DNA of 58,452 bases, taken from Rathayibacter sp. SD072. Its GTDB lineage: Bacteria > Actinomycetota > Actinomycetes > Actinomycetales > Microbacteriaceae. The stretch spans positions 1-58,452 of the forward strand of contig NZ_JADILJ010000023.1 in the NCBI RefSeq assembly GCF_017355185.1. Direction: 5' to 3'. The position numbers and the translations under genes are program-made. The notes under the pieces are model-generated. The model had not been told where the DNA came from, made no database searches, and was given only the letters and a program-made list of their open reading frames with translations. Position 1 is the stretch's first letter. Every line of letters begins with the position of its first letter. Positions 49,051 through 58,418 of the stretch are shown piece after piece.

Positions 49051-50508
49051 ATGAGCGCACCACTGCTCCTGCGCGGAGCGAGACTGCTCGGCTCGGCGGA
49101 GCCCGTCGACGTCCTGGTGCGAGAGGGCCGGATCGACGCGGTCGGGGCCGTCGACGACCCGGCCGCCGAAGTCCACGAGCTCGACGGCCGCTGGCTCCTG
49201 CCGGGGCTCTGGGACGAGCACGTGCACTTCTCCCAGTGGTCCATGACGGCGCCGCGGCTGGACGTCTCGAGCGCCGGCACCGCGGACGACGTCGCCGCGG
49301 CGGTCCGCGATCGTCTCGCCGTGTCGCCCGCCGGGGCGGTGCCGACCCTCGTCGGATTCGGCTACCGGGACGCTCTGTGGCCCGATGTCCCGTCGACCGC
49401 GCTGCTGGACCTGGTCGCTCCCGACCGCCCGGTGGTGCTGGTGGGCGGGGACCTCCACTCGGCCTGGCTGAACTCGGCCGCCCTCCGCCGCTACTCGGTG
49501 CCGTGGACGGACGACCTCCTGCGCGAGGAGGCGTGCTTCGAACTCGTGGCGGCGCTCGGCGCGATGACGGACGCGGAGCTCGACGACCTGGTCGACGCGG
49601 CGGCCCGGCAGGCCGCCTCGCGCGGAGTCGTCGGTGTCGTCGACCTCGAGATGCGGTGGAACATCGGCGACTGGCCGCGTCGCGTCGCACAGGGCATCCG
49701 GTCCCTCCGAGTGGAGACGGGCGTCTACCGCGACGACCTCGATCGGGCGATCGAGGCGGGGCTGCGGACCGGCGACGAGCTCGTCGGGGGAGAGGGCCTT
49801 CTCCGGATGGGTCCGCTCAAGGTCCTGATCGACGGCTCCCTCAACACCCGGACGGCGTACTGCGACCACCCCTACTCCGGTGCCGACGGCGGCCGCGGGG
49901 TCCTGACCGTCGACCCCGACGAGCTCGACGCCCTCCTGCACCGCGCCGTGGCCGCCGGGATCCGCCCGACCGTGCACGCCATCGGCGATGCGGCGGCCGC
50001 GGTCGCACTCGACGCGCTCGGCCGGGTCGGCGGCGGGCGGATCGAGCACGCGCAGCTGCTGGCGGACGCCGACATCCCGCGGTTCGCCCGCCTCGGCGTC
50101 GTCGCCGGAGTGCAGCCCGAGCACGCTCTGGACGACCGCGACGTCGCCGACCGCTACTGGGCGGGGCGCACCGGGCGGGCGTTCGCGCTGCGGTCACTGA
50201 TCGACTCCGGAGCGACCGTCGTGCTCGGCTCGGACGCGCCCGTGGCTCCGCTGGACCCGTGGGTCGCGATGGCGGCTGCCGTGGCCAGGGCCCGGCCCGG
50301 CGACGAGCCCTGGCACCCCGAGCAGCGGCTGAGCGTGCAGGAGGCGATCACCGCCTCCACCCGGGTGCGCCGGCTGCAGCCGCAGGCGGGGGATGCCGCG
50401 GATCTGGTCGTCGTCGAGCGCGATCCGCTCACGGCCACCCCCGAGCAGCTGCGCGGGATGCCCGTTACGGCCACCCTCCTGGCCGGGCGCTTCACGCACT
50501 GGAGCTGA
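49051..50508 (+). CDS. YtcJ-like metal-dependent amidohydrolase
   Basis: A 485-residue amidohydrolase of family 3. The metal motif is LPGLWDEHVHFSQWS (HxH after an N-terminal beta sandwich). GDLHSAWLNSAALRR, LKVLIDGSLNTRTAYCDHPY and HAIGDAAAAVALDALGRV are typical of the YtcJ branch, which includes exoenzymes for N-acyl amino acids and related amides. The C-terminal VLGSDAPVAPLDPWVAMAAAV holds the catalytic Asp. The true substrate is unknown. It starts 16 bp after nei on the same strand. A hairpin follows the stop. Confidence 0.88.
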   Translation: MSAPLLLRGARLLGSAEPVDVLVREGRIDAVGAVDDPAAEVHELDGRWLLPGLWDEHVHFSQWSMTAPRLDVSSAGTADDVAAAVRDRLAVSPAGAVPTLVGFGYRDALWPDVPSTALLDLVAPDRPVVLVGGDLHSAWLNSAALRRYSVPWTDDLLREEACFELVAALGAMTDAELDDLVDAAARQAASRGVVGVVDLEMRWNIGDWPRRVAQGIRSLRVETGVYRDDLDRAIEAGLRTGDELVGGEGLLRMGPLKVLIDGSLNTRTAYCDHPYSGADGGRGVLTVDPDELDALLHRAVAAGIRPTVHAIGDAAAAVALDALGRVGGGRIEHAQLLADADIPRFARLGVVAGVQPEHALDDRDVADRYWAGRTGRAFALRSLIDSGATVVLGSDAPVAPLDPWVAMAAAVARARPGDEPWHPEQRLSVQEAITASTRVRRLQPQAGDAADLVVVERDPLTATPEQLRGMPVTATLLAGRFTHWS

Positions 50509-50522
50509 GTGCGCGAACGCCG

Positions 50523-50555
50523 ACGGCCCGCCGATCCGAGGATCGAGCGGGCCGT
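50523..50555. terminator. Bidirectional terminator between the amidohydrolase gene and dps
   Basis: Outer 9-bp arms ACGGCCCGC and GCGGGCCGT and an inner CGATCC-GAG-GGATCG-like stem, 14 bp past the amidohydrolase stop. It serves both convergent genes. Confidence 0.7.
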
Positions 50556-50577
50556 GGAGGCGGTGAGGGAGCGGGGC

Positions 50578-51066
50578 TCAGCTCTCGCTGACGTGGGCGA
50601 AGAGGAACCAGCGGTCCTTCTCGAGACCGCGGCCGATCTCGATGGCGACGTCCTGGCTGCTCGCGTCGATCTCGGCGAGCTCGGCGATGGCGGTGTTGAC
50701 CGTGGCGATCGCGACGTCCATCTGGGTGATGATCTCGACGATGGCGATCTCGGAGCGCTGGAAGCCGGGGGTGAGCGGCTGCGTCCTCGTCGCGGAGGCG
50801 ACGGTCTGGATGCGGGCGTCGACCGGGAGGCCGAGGGCGACGACGCGCTCCGCCGCGAGGTCGGCCCACTCGATCGAGTGGGCGACGATCGTGTCGAGGA
50901 GCTCGTGGACCCCGATGAAGTTGGCACCGCGGACGTGCCAGTGCGCCTGCTTGCCGTTGACGGCCAGCGCGGTCATCTCGACGACGACGGGGCTGAGGAA
51001 CTGAGCGACTCCGGATGCGACATCCGGGTTCGACGAGGTGAGCGACGTGACGGATGCAGTGGACAT
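50578..51066 (-). CDS. dps: Dps-family ferritin-like DNA/iron protein
   Basis: A 162-residue member of the Dps family, which stores iron using peroxide and can coat DNA. The ferroxidase region is LAVNGKQAHWHVRGANFIGVHELLDTIVAHSIEWADLAAERV, with the His/Asp/Glu ligands across the subunit interface. The C-terminus ends DRWFLFAHVSES. The N-terminal tail is short and holds no lysine cluster, so DNA binding may be weak. AAAGGA lies eight bases before the ATG. A TACAGT box at 51104-51109 (minus) predicts a leader of about 30 nt. Confidence 0.93.
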   Translation of the reverse strand: MSTASVTSLTSSNPDVASGVAQFLSPVVVEMTALAVNGKQAHWHVRGANFIGVHELLDTIVAHSIEWADLAAERVVALGLPVDARIQTVASATRTQPLTPGFQRSEIAIVEIITQMDVAIATVNTAIAELAEIDASSQDVAIEIGRGLEKDRWFLFAHVSES

Positions 51067-51292
51067 CGATCGGGTCCTTTCGAGAGGGGGTGACTGATCG
51101 TCAACTGTACGCCGCAGCCGCGCCGCCGCAAGGAAGCGGAGGCTCCGCTAACGCGGGTGAAGGACAGGCTGGCCTGGGCTTCAGGGGCCGTCCCTCGGCA
51201 CGCAACGGGGGTCCGCCCCCGGGTCCACGCGACGTCGCGCCGATACGCTCGAAGACGCGCTCCGCTCCGAGGTCGGGCGCGGAGGAGGTCGG

Positions 51293-52654
51293 ATGAGCGC
51301 CGCGACGACACCGCTCGCGGAGGCGACCCGCGCGTACCTCCGTCTGTGGCGCGACGTGCCGAGGGAGGCCCTCGCGCTCGTGATCGCCGTCCCGTTCACC
51401 CTCGCAGGAGCGCTCGCGGTCGGTCTCGCCCTGGTCGCGGCGCTGGGACTGATCGGCGTGCTGATCGGGCTGGTCTTCCTCCCGGTCGCCCTGATCGTCG
51501 CCCGCTTCTTCGCGCGCGGGACCCGGGGGATCAACCGGATCGCCGGCCGGCCCGACATCCCCGAGCCGCGCACGCGTCGGGCCCCGCCCGGTGTCGCTCC
51601 CGCGACCCACGCTCTCTACGGGCCTGTCATCGACGGCCACTACTGGCTCGCGCTGCTGCACGCACTGGTCGTCGCTCCTCTGCTGGCCGTCGTGTTCGGC
51701 GCCGTCCTCGCCCTCTGGACCTGGGCCGGCGTCGGCACCCTGGTGTCGGCGCTGGACGGCTCGGGTGCGGGCTCGGCCACCGCTGCCCGCTGGATCGTCT
51801 CGCGAGCGGCCTCGCTGCTCGGAGTGCCGGAGCCGCCGGCCGTGCTCGTGACCCTCGCGGCGATCGCGGTGGTCGTTCTCTTCGTCTCGACGCTCCCCTT
51901 CGCCACCCGCGGTCTCACCCTCGCGCGGTACCTCGTCGACCGGCTCCTGCTCGGCCCCTGGGGATCGGAGGCGCTCCAGCGCGAGGTCGAGGAGCTGAGC
52001 GCCTCGCGCGGCGCCGCGGTCGCCGCCGAGGACCGGGAGCTGCGTCGACTCGAGCGCGACATCCACGACGGACCGCAGCAGCGCCTCATCCGCGTCCAGA
52101 TGGATCTGGCCTCGGCGGAGCGCCGTGTCGTGTCGGATCCGGAGTCGGCCGTCGCACTCCTCGCGCAGGCCCGCGAGCACGTGCGCACCGCGCTCGACGA
52201 GCTGCGTGCGCTGTCCCGGGGAGTGGCGCCGCCGATCCTGCAGGACCGCGGATTCGAGGCCGCCGTGCACTCCCTCGCCGCACTCAGCCCGGTGCCGGTG
52301 GACGTCCTGGTCGACCGCCCGGTCGAGGGAGTGCCGCCGGAGGTCGAGCGCAGCGTCTACTTCGTCGTCGCCGAGCTGCTCGCCAACGCGACGAAGCACG
52401 CCTCCGCGCAGCGGGTGCGCGTCCACCTCGACGTGCGCGAGGCGCGCACGACCGGCGAGCGGTGGCTCGACGCGTGGGTGATCGACGACGGAGTCGGCGG
52501 CGCGGGCGCCGTGCCCGGTCACGGTCTCGAGGGCGTCGAGGGAAGGCTTCGGGGACTTCGCGGCGTGCTGCGCGTGGACTCGCCGATCGGGGGAGGGACG
52601 ACCATCGGGGTCCATGTGCCCTTCCGGGCGCGGGACGCCGCGAGCCCGGGCTGA
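51293..52654 (+). CDS. Sensor histidine kinase (HisKA_3 type)
   Basis: A 453-residue membrane kinase of the NarL-partner class. Hydrophobic helices lie at about residues 27-72 (two), 120-148 and 180-205. The phospho-acceptor H258 is in RRLERDIHDGPQQRLIRVQMDL. The ATP-binding domain has an N-box VVAELLANATKHASA, a D-box DDGVGGA and a G-box GHGLEGVEGRLRGL. The N-terminal part has no recognised sensor domain, so the signal is unknown and may come from the membrane. GGAGGAGG lies upstream of the ATG. The response regulator follows 26 bp later. Confidence 0.93.
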   Translation: MSAATTPLAEATRAYLRLWRDVPREALALVIAVPFTLAGALAVGLALVAALGLIGVLIGLVFLPVALIVARFFARGTRGINRIAGRPDIPEPRTRRAPPGVAPATHALYGPVIDGHYWLALLHALVVAPLLAVVFGAVLALWTWAGVGTLVSALDGSGAGSATAARWIVSRAASLLGVPEPPAVLVTLAAIAVVVLFVSTLPFATRGLTLARYLVDRLLLGPWGSEALQREVEELSASRGAAVAAEDRELRRLERDIHDGPQQRLIRVQMDLASAERRVVSDPESAVALLAQAREHVRTALDELRALSRGVAPPILQDRGFEAAVHSLAALSPVPVDVLVDRPVEGVPPEVERSVYFVVAELLANATKHASAQRVRVHLDVREARTTGERWLDAWVIDDGVGGAGAVPGHGLEGVEGRLRGLRGVLRVDSPIGGGTTIGVHVPFRARDAASPG

Positions 52655-52668
52655 CGGATCCGCCGCCC

Positions 52669-52674
52669 TAGGCT
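52669..52674 (+). promoter_or_regulatory. -10 box of the response regulator gene (leaderless)
   Basis: TAGGCT with 6 nt to the GTG at 52681. This suggests that the regulator has its own promoter in addition to read-through from the kinase gene. Confidence 0.45.
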
Positions 52675-52680
52675 GAGGGA

Positions 52681-53349
52681 GTGCCCTCCTCCTCCGTGAT
52701 CCGCGTCGCCGTCGCCGAGGACTCCGTCCTCCTGCGCGAAGGGCTCGTCCGCCTCTTCGAGGACGCGGGTCTCTCCGTCGTCGGTTCGTTCGGGGACGCC
52801 GAGGGCCTCGTCGCCCGGCTCGCCGAGGACCCCGCGTCCATCGATGTGGCGGTCCTCGACGTGCGGATGCCGCCGACCTTCCGCGACGAAGGCGTGCGCG
52901 CCGCGATCGGGATCCGCAGCGCCCACCCCTCGGTCGCCGTGCTGCTCCTGAGCCAGTACGTCGAGGTGACCTACGCGCACGAGCTCCTCGGATCGGGGGA
53001 GGGCGGTATGGGCTACCTCCTCAAGGACAGGGTCGCGTCGGTCGACGAGCTGCGCGACGCCGTCGAGCGCGTCGCGGCGGGCGGGACGGTCCTGGATCCG
53101 CACGTCGTCGCCTCCCTCCTGCAGCGCCAGCGCGATCCCCTCGCCTCGCTGACTCCGCGCGAGCGCGAGGTGCTCGAGGCGATGGCCCAGGGGCGCACGA
53201 ACGCGGGCATCGCCTCCTCCCTCTTCATCGGAGTGGGCGCGGTCGAGAAGAACGTCACGGCGATCTTCCAGAAGCTCGGCCTGGAGGACTCCGGGTCGGA
53301 CCACCGGCGGGTCCTGGCCGTGCTGGCCTGGCTCCGCGCCGGTCGCTGA
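52681..53349 (+). CDS. LuxR/NarL-type response regulator
   Basis: A 222-residue DNA-binding regulator and the partner of the kinase upstream. The receiver has the acidic pair AEDSVLLREG, phospho-acceptor D60 in AVLDVRMPP, and the conserved Lys in GYLLKDRVASVDEL. The output HTH is LTPREREVLEAMAQGRTNAGIASSLFIGVGAVEKNVTAIFQKLGL, a clear LuxR-type helix-turn-helix. The target genes are unknown. Its stop is 9 bp from the stop of the LamG gene on the other strand. Confidence 0.95.
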   Translation: MPSSSVIRVAVAEDSVLLREGLVRLFEDAGLSVVGSFGDAEGLVARLAEDPASIDVAVLDVRMPPTFRDEGVRAAIGIRSAHPSVAVLLLSQYVEVTYAHELLGSGEGGMGYLLKDRVASVDELRDAVERVAAGGTVLDPHVVASLLQRQRDPLASLTPREREVLEAMAQGRTNAGIASSLFIGVGAVEKNVTAIFQKLGLEDSGSDHRRVLAVLAWLRAGR

Positions 53350-53358
53350 CGGGCGGCC

Positions 53359-55581
53359 TCAGCCGAGGAGGCTCGTCGGGCGCTCCGCCTCGTAGAGGGC
53401 GCGCACCTCGTCGGCGCTGAGCGCACGATCCCAGACCCGGACCTTCGCGAGGGTGCCGATCGCGTAGTTGCCCGGCCCCCTCGTGAGCTCGACCCCGCCG
53501 ACGGTGAAGTCGCCGGGCACCGGATTGAGCCCGTCGGGGAAGAGATACGGGTTCTTGGCGTACGAGGCGCCGGTGCTGTCGGTGTACGAGGGGTAGGCCA
53601 CCGCCGCGCCGTCGAGGTACGAGACCGCGGCGGCGCCGTCGTAGGTGCCGACGTGCAGCTGCCAGACGTTCCGGGTGAAGGTGCTGCCCGAGGCGGCGTA
53701 GTCGCGCGAGTACGGGTAGCCCGGCGTCGGACCGCCGGAGCGCGAGACGTGGAAGGCCGCTCGCTCGTTCCCGCCGTACGTCCCCAGGTCGTAGAACAGC
53801 CCGTACGAGCGCGTGGGTCCCGCCGCGGTCTCCTTCCAGGAGCCCGCGACGAAGCCGGTGTCCAGGTCGGCCATCCGGACCCAGCTCGCGACCGAGACCG
53901 CGTTCCCCGTGGCGCCGATCGTCAGGCGCCCGGTCTGCGCGGCCGGGATGCGCAGGTAGCTCGTGCCCGTCATCGTCACCCCTGTTCCCCACGGCGTGGT
54001 CGCCCGGGTCGCCGAGGTGCGCCCCGCCTGCAGGAGCGGCAGATCCCCGCTCGTGGAGTAGTACGGGGCGAACGGCTCACTGAAGTCCCAGGCGGCCAGG
54101 GGAGGGGATCCCGGGGCGGTGGTCGAGGGCGGCGGGGTCGGCGATCCGGTCGGAGTCGGCGAAGGGGTCGCGGTGGGCGACGGAGTCGGGTCGGGGGTCG
54201 CGGTGGGCGACGGAGTCGGATCGGGGGTCGCCGGCGGAGAGACGATCGGCGTCGGCTCGGGGGTCGGCTCGGTGGTGACGATGGGAGTCGGAGGCACGAT
54301 CGGACCGGACGTCCCCGGGGCGGTCGGCTCGTCGCTCGGAGTCGCGCTGGGCGTCGACGTGGCCTCCGGGGTCGCGGTGGGGGTCGCGATCGGCGTGGGC
54401 GACGGCGTCGCGATCGGGGCGGGCGGACCCTCGCCGCTGGGCGTCGGGCTCGGTGCGGACGTCGGCGCGGTGGTGGCGGCGGGAGGAGCCGCAGTGGGAG
54501 TGACGACGACCGGTGGGTCCGCGGTCGGAGCGGCCGAGGATCCGGGAGTCGTCGCCGTCGCGGTCGGCGTCGCGGTGCTGCCCGGGCCCGGGCTCGCAGA
54601 CGGAGCTGTCTGGACGGCGACCGCCTCGATCGTGACGCTGCGACTGCTGCCGATGTTGCCCGCGGCGTCCCGCGCCTTCGCGACGAGGACGTGCCTGCCC
54701 GGGGCGAGGGCGGTCGCGGGGGTGACGAGCGTCCACGCGCCGCCGGCATCGGCGGTGGCGTTCCCGAGCCGGGTCGTGCCCGACCAGAACGAGAGGTTCG
54801 TCACGCCGTGCGCGTCCGTGGCGGTCGCGACCAGGGTCGCACTGCCCGCGACGGTCGCGCCGTCCTTCGGAGTGGTGATGACCGCGAGCGGCTTGACCAC
54901 GTCCGGCAGTGGGGGAGCGGTGGACGAGGACGGCTCCGGTGCGCGCGTCGGCGACGAGGTCGGCACGGGGTCGGGTGCCGGTGAGCTGCCGCTCGGAGGC
55001 GCGGGGGTCGCGGTCGGCGCAGCGGACGCGGTGGTGGGGGGAGGTGTCGGAGATGCCGCTGGATCGGGCGGAGTGCTCGTCGGCGCGGGCGAGGCCGTGG
55101 ACGGAGTGCTCGTCGGCACGGACGGAGCCGGTGAGGCCGTCGACAGCTCGGGCGACGGGCTCGCTCCGGTCTGCGAGACGGTCACCGTGACCGAGGCGCT
55201 GCTCCCGATGTTGCCCGCCGCATCGCGCGCCTTCGCCACGAAGACGTGCGACCCGGCGGGGAAGGACCGGGTGTCGATCGGCAGAGTCCAGCCCTCGGAT
55301 CCCGCCACGCCGTAGCCGAGGCGCTTCGAGCCCTCCCAGAACGACACCTGGGTCACCGCGACGTCGTCCTTCGCGGAGGCGAGGAACGTCGTCGTGCCCG
55401 AGACCACGGCACCTCTCGTCGGCGCGAGGAGCGAGACGATCGGCTTCACCGCGTCCCCCGCGGCGGCCGCCGAGGACGCCGGAGCCAGCGCGGCGCTCCC
55501 GGGGGCGGTGAAGGCGGCCGCGACGAGCGCGAGGACCAGGACCGTCGCGAGTCGGCCTCGTCGACCTGAGGCGTTCCCCAC
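53359..55581 (-). CDS. Secreted Ig-like / LamG-domain surface protein
   Basis: A 740-residue exported protein. Residues about 1-41 are a signal peptide ([24 protein letters not shown]). An Ig-like domain (45-135) ends in [17 protein letters not shown] Pro/Ser/Thr linker of about 90 residues, a second Ig-like domain (230-320) and a second linker of about 180 residues follow. A C-terminal LamG/concanavalin-like domain starts about residue 505 ([11 protein letters not shown] to VRALYEAE). No LPxTG or lipobox is present. I chose GTG 55581 because GGAG lies six bases upstream and it gives a normal signal peptide; ATG 55635 adds 18 acidic residues. It is a paralogue of the next gene upstream. Confidence 0.85.
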   Translation of the reverse strand: MGNASGRRGRLATVLVLALVAAAFTAPGSAALAPASSAAAAGDAVKPIVSLLAPTRGAVVSGTTTFLASAKDDVAVTQVSFWEGSKRLGYGVAGSEGWTLPIDTRSFPAGSHVFVAKARDAAGNIGSSASVTVTVSQTGASPSPELSTASPAPSVPTSTPSTASPAPTSTPPDPAASPTPPPTTASAAPTATPAPPSGSSPAPDPVPTSSPTRAPEPSSSTAPPLPDVVKPLAVITTPKDGATVAGSATLVATATDAHGVTNLSFWSGTTRLGNATADAGGAWTLVTPATALAPGRHVLVAKARDAAGNIGSSRSVTIEAVAVQTAPSASPGPGSTATPTATATTPGSSAAPTADPPVVVTPTAAPPAATTAPTSAPSPTPSGEGPPAPIATPSPTPIATPTATPEATSTPSATPSDEPTAPGTSGPIVPPTPIVTTEPTPEPTPIVSPPATPDPTPSPTATPDPTPSPTATPSPTPTGSPTPPPSTTAPGSPPLAAWDFSEPFAPYYSTSGDLPLLQAGRTSATRATTPWGTGVTMTGTSYLRIPAAQTGRLTIGATGNAVSVASWVRMADLDTGFVAGSWKETAAGPTRSYGLFYDLGTYGGNERAAFHVSRSGGPTPGYPYSRDYAASGSTFTRNVWQLHVGTYDGAAAVSYLDGAAVAYPSYTDSTGASYAKNPYLFPDGLNPVPGDFTVGGVELTRGPGNYAIGTLAKVRVWDRALSADEVRALYEAERPTSLLG
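54167..54226 (-). repeat. 30-bp tandem coding repeat, two copies
   Basis: Two adjacent 30-bp copies differing at one base, encoding the [10 protein letters not shown] linker unit of the secreted protein. Further imperfect copies extend the Pro/Thr tract on both sides. Confidence 0.85.
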
Positions 55582-55731
55582 CGTGTGCTCCGCTCGTAAG
55601 TCATCGGGACGGTCCTCGTCCCAGCCACTGATCATCGGAGTCTACGGACCCCCTTTCCCCTCGCTGAGCCCGTACCGGGGACACCCCGAGAGCAGCCTCA
55701 CAGCTCGCCCCGGCCGCGCGGGCGCCCGGCG

Positions 55732-57438
55732 TCAGCCGCCGACGACCGCGCCCCGCTCCGCCTCGTAGAGAGCCCGCACCTGATCCGGGGTGAGCGCACG
55801 ATCCCAGACCCGGACCTTGGCGAAGGTCCCCTTCGCGTAGTTGCCCGGGCCCGACGTCAGCTCGACGGCCCCGACGGTGAAGTCCGCCGCCTTGGGGTTC
55901 AGGCCGTCCGGGTAGTAATAGGGGTTCTTCGCGTACGTGTTCCTCTGGTTGTCGACGAACCGCGGGTACGCGACCGCGCTGCCGTCGAGGTAGGACGTGG
56001 CGTACGTGCCGTCGTAGGTCCCGACGTGCAGCTGCCACACGTTGCGCGTGAACAGGTTCCCCGAGGCGGAGTAGTCGCGCGAGTAGGGGTAGCCGGGGGT
56101 AGGTCCGCCCGTCCTCGAGACGTGGAACACGCTCCGCTCGTCACCGCCGTAGAGGCCGAGGTCGTAGAAGAGCCCGTACGAGCGGCCCTGGACGGTGCCG
56201 TGCTCGTTCCACGCACCCGCCACGTAGCCGGTGCTGCTGTCGGTCATGTAGACCCAGGTGGCGACCGTGACCGCGTTCCCTGTCCTGCCGATCGTCAGGC
56301 GCCCCGCGTTCTCCGCCGGAACGCGCAGGAAGCTGGTCCCGGTCATGTTCACTCCGGTGCCCCAGGGCGTCGCCGCACGGGTCGCGACGGTCTTGCCCGC
56401 CTGCAGGAGCGGGAGGTCGCCGGCCGTCGAGTAGTAGGGACCGCTGGGCTCCGTGAAGTCCCAGGCGGCCAGGGGCGCCGGGACCCCCGCCGCGGGAGGG
56501 GCGGGCGTCGTCGTCGGGCTCGGCGTCGCGGTCGCGGTCGGAGTGGCCGTCGGCGTCGCGGTCGGAGTGGCCGTCGGACTCGCGGTCGGCGCCGGGGTGC
56601 GCGTGGGTGTCGGAGTCGCAGACGGGACAGGGGTCGAGGAGACCGTGATCCGCACGGCCGCGCTGCTGCCGATGTTGCCCGCGGCGTCGCGAGCCTTCGT
56701 GATGACGGTGTGCGGACCGGCCGGGAGGGCCGTCGCGGAGGTGGTGAGCCCCCAGTCCCCGCTCGGCCGCTGCACGGCGTTGCCGAGCCGGGTCGAGCCC
56801 TCCCAGAAGGACACGGCCGTGACGCCGACGGCGTCGGAGGCCGTGGCGATCCAGGTCACGGGGCCGGAGACGGTGGAGCCGTTCGCGGGAGCGGTGATGG
56901 CCGTCGTCGGCTTCACGGTGTCCGGGCCGGAGGGCGCCGTCGGCCGAGGCGTCGCGGACGCGGTGGCGGTCGGCGCGGGTCCGGGAGTGCTGGTCGGCTG
57001 CGGCGCCGCCGTGCCGATCGGCGTGGGTGACGAGGACGGGGTCGGGGAGCTCGCCGACGCCGTCACGCGGATCGCGGCGCTCGTGCCGATGTTCCCCGCG
57101 GCGTCCCGTGCCTTGGCCGTGATCGGCCTGATCCCGGTGCCGAGCACCCGGGTGTCGAGCGGGAGCGACCACCCGGCGGCGTCCTTCACCGCGTATCCGA
57201 GCCGTGTCGTGCCGGACCAGAACGAGACCTGCGTCACGCCGACGGCATCGGCGGCGGCCGCTCGGAACGCGGTCGTGCCCGAGACGGTCGCGCCGTCGCC
57301 GGGGGCGGTGATGGAGACGGTGGGCCGGATGGTGTCCGTCGCGGCGACCGCGGCGCTCCCCGCTCCGGAGACCGCCATCGGCAGCACCACGAGTGCCGCC
57401 AGGGCGGCCAGCAGGCCACCGCGCTTGATCGAACCCAT
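55732..57438 (-). CDS. Secreted Ig-like / LamG-domain surface protein, paralogue
   Basis: A 568-residue exported protein with the same plan as its neighbour. The signal peptide is MGSIKRGGLLAALAALVVLP and beyond, then an Ig-like domain at about 38-128 and a short linker. A second Ig-like domain (about 170-262) precedes a Pro/Thr linker built from a 24-bp repeat (ATPTATPT, around 56530-56590). A LamG domain starts at about 325 and ends [15 protein letters not shown]. Well over half of the LamG residues are identical to the neighbour by eye. It lacks a cell-wall anchor motif. LamG and Ig-like domains suggest binding of glycans or proteins outside the cell. The 150-bp gap to the paralogue holds no terminator that I can see. 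Confidence 0.85.
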   Translation of the reverse strand: MGSIKRGGLLAALAALVVLPMAVSGAGSAAVAATDTIRPTVSITAPGDGATVSGTTAFRAAAADAVGVTQVSFWSGTTRLGYAVKDAAGWSLPLDTRVLGTGIRPITAKARDAAGNIGTSAAIRVTASASSPTPSSSPTPIGTAAPQPTSTPGPAPTATASATPRPTAPSGPDTVKPTTAITAPANGSTVSGPVTWIATASDAVGVTAVSFWEGSTRLGNAVQRPSGDWGLTTSATALPAGPHTVITKARDAAGNIGSSAAVRITVSSTPVPSATPTPTRTPAPTASPTATPTATPTATPTATATPSPTTTPAPPAAGVPAPLAAWDFTEPSGPYYSTAGDLPLLQAGKTVATRAATPWGTGVNMTGTSFLRVPAENAGRLTIGRTGNAVTVATWVYMTDSSTGYVAGAWNEHGTVQGRSYGLFYDLGLYGGDERSVFHVSRTGGPTPGYPYSRDYSASGNLFTRNVWQLHVGTYDGTYATSYLDGSAVAYPRFVDNQRNTYAKNPYYYPDGLNPKAADFTVGAVELTSGPGNYAKGTFAKVRVWDRALTPDQVRALYEAERGAVVGG

Positions 57439-57638
57439 TCCGTCGTCCCCCTGTGCCTGCCCGGGCGGACCCCCGGACCCCGTCACGATAGGCGAGCGAT
57501 GCGGATCCCCGCGAACCCCCACCGATGACACAGCGACCGCTTTCCCAGCGGCTGTCCAGCAGATGCCGGTGGCGGACCACCTCGGGCGAAGTGGGAGGAT
57601 GCCCGGGAAGACGTCGTCGAACGAGAGGACCGGTCGTC

Positions 57639-58187
57639 ATGACGGACACGGGCGCGCGAGGCCCTCGCCTCCTCGGACTCGGCTCGGGGCGCACTCCGCG
57701 TCTCGCCGCGACCTCCTGGGCGGCCCCGGGCGCCGTCCTCGTCGGCGACGTCGGACTCGGAGAGCGCGCGAGCGTCTGGTACGGCGCGGTCCTCCGGGCC
57801 GAGAGCGCCGCCATCAGGATCGGCGCGGGGAGCAACCTCCAGGACGGCGTGGTCGTCCACGTCGACGCCGGCTCCGATGCGGTCATCGGAGCGGGGGTCT
57901 CGGTCGGGCACAACGCGGTGCTGCACGGCTGCACTCTCGAGGACGATGTCCTGGTCGGCATGAACGCGACCGTCCTGAACGGCGCGGTCATCGGATCCGG
58001 GTCCCTCGTCGCCGCCGGAGCGGTCGTGCTCGAGGGGTCGGTGATCCCGCAGGGCTCGCTCGTCGCCGGGGTGCCGGCGAAGGTGCGCCGTGAGCTGACG
58101 GAGGAGGAGCGCGCAGGCATCCGCAGGAACGCGGAGTCGTACCTCGCCCTCGCCGAGCTGCACCGCGGGGCGGTGGACGTCGCGTAG
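57639..58187 (+). CDS. Gamma-carbonic anhydrase-like hexapeptide protein
   Basis: A 182-residue left-handed beta-helix protein of the YrdA/CaiE group. Hexapeptide turns run from about residue 30 to 140 (APGAVLVGDVGLGERASVWYGAV, IGAGVSVGHNAVLHGC, VGMNATVLNGAVIGSGSLVAAGAVV). The zinc-ligand histidines are H74 (VVVHVD), H91 and H96 (VGHNAVLHGC). The C-terminal helix follows (GVPAKVRRELTEEERAGIRRNAESYL). Homologues are often inactive as anhydrases, so the catalytic role is not certain. It is divergent from the LamG paralogue and ends in a strong terminator. Confidence 0.9.
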   Translation: MTDTGARGPRLLGLGSGRTPRLAATSWAAPGAVLVGDVGLGERASVWYGAVLRAESAAIRIGAGSNLQDGVVVHVDAGSDAVIGAGVSVGHNAVLHGCTLEDDVLVGMNATVLNGAVIGSGSLVAAGAVVLEGSVIPQGSLVAGVPAKVRRELTEEERAGIRRNAESYLALAELHRGAVDVA

Positions 58188-58219
58188 AGCTTCCGCGCCG
58201 ACGCCACGGGCAGGAACGC

Positions 58220-58250
58220 GAAGAGCCCCTGCGATCAGCAGGGGCTCTTC
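58220..58250. terminator. Strong bidirectional terminator
   Basis: Perfect 13-bp arms GAAGAGCCCCTGC and GCAGGGGCTCTTC with a 5-nt GATCA loop. It lies between the gamma-carbonic anhydrase gene and the convergent tRNA-Gly. Confidence 0.85.
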
Positions 58251-58260
58251 GATGTGAGGG

Positions 58261-58331
58261 AGGGGCTGACGAGAATCGAACTCGCATCATCTGTTTGGAA
58301 GACAGAGGCTTTACCACTAAGCTACAGCCCC
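58261..58331 (-). tRNA. tRNA-Gly (TCC anticodon)
   Basis: A 71-nt cloverleaf. The acceptor GGGGCTG pairs with CAGCCCC, the D arm is GCTT/AAGC, and the anticodon stem TCTGT/ACAGA carries the loop CTTCCAA with anticodon TCC. The T arm is GCGAG-TTCGATT-CTCGT. No CCA is encoded. A terminator lies 10 bp past the 3' end. Confidence 0.95.
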
Positions 58332-58418
58332 GGATTCGCGGCTCATCCGCCGCTGACCCGGAGATCCGTGCCGACCTCCCGATCGGGCACCATGACACTG
58401 TAGTACATCCGGAGCGGG

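Noticed and set aside
51067-51292. Small gene or RNA between dps and the histidine kinase gene
   Set aside because: Only short hairpins (for example AGCGGA-GGC-TCCGCT at 51135-51149) and promoter-like hexamers (TACAGT for dps, TACGCT at 51244 for the kinase) are visible.
56513-56600. Intergenic minisatellite
   Set aside because: The repeat is in frame and codes for the Pro/Thr linker of a secreted protein, as does the repeat at 54167.
53359-57438. Tail-fibre or prophage structural genes
   Set aside because: Ig-like and LamG domains with Sec signal peptides and no phage genes nearby fit surface proteins of the host.
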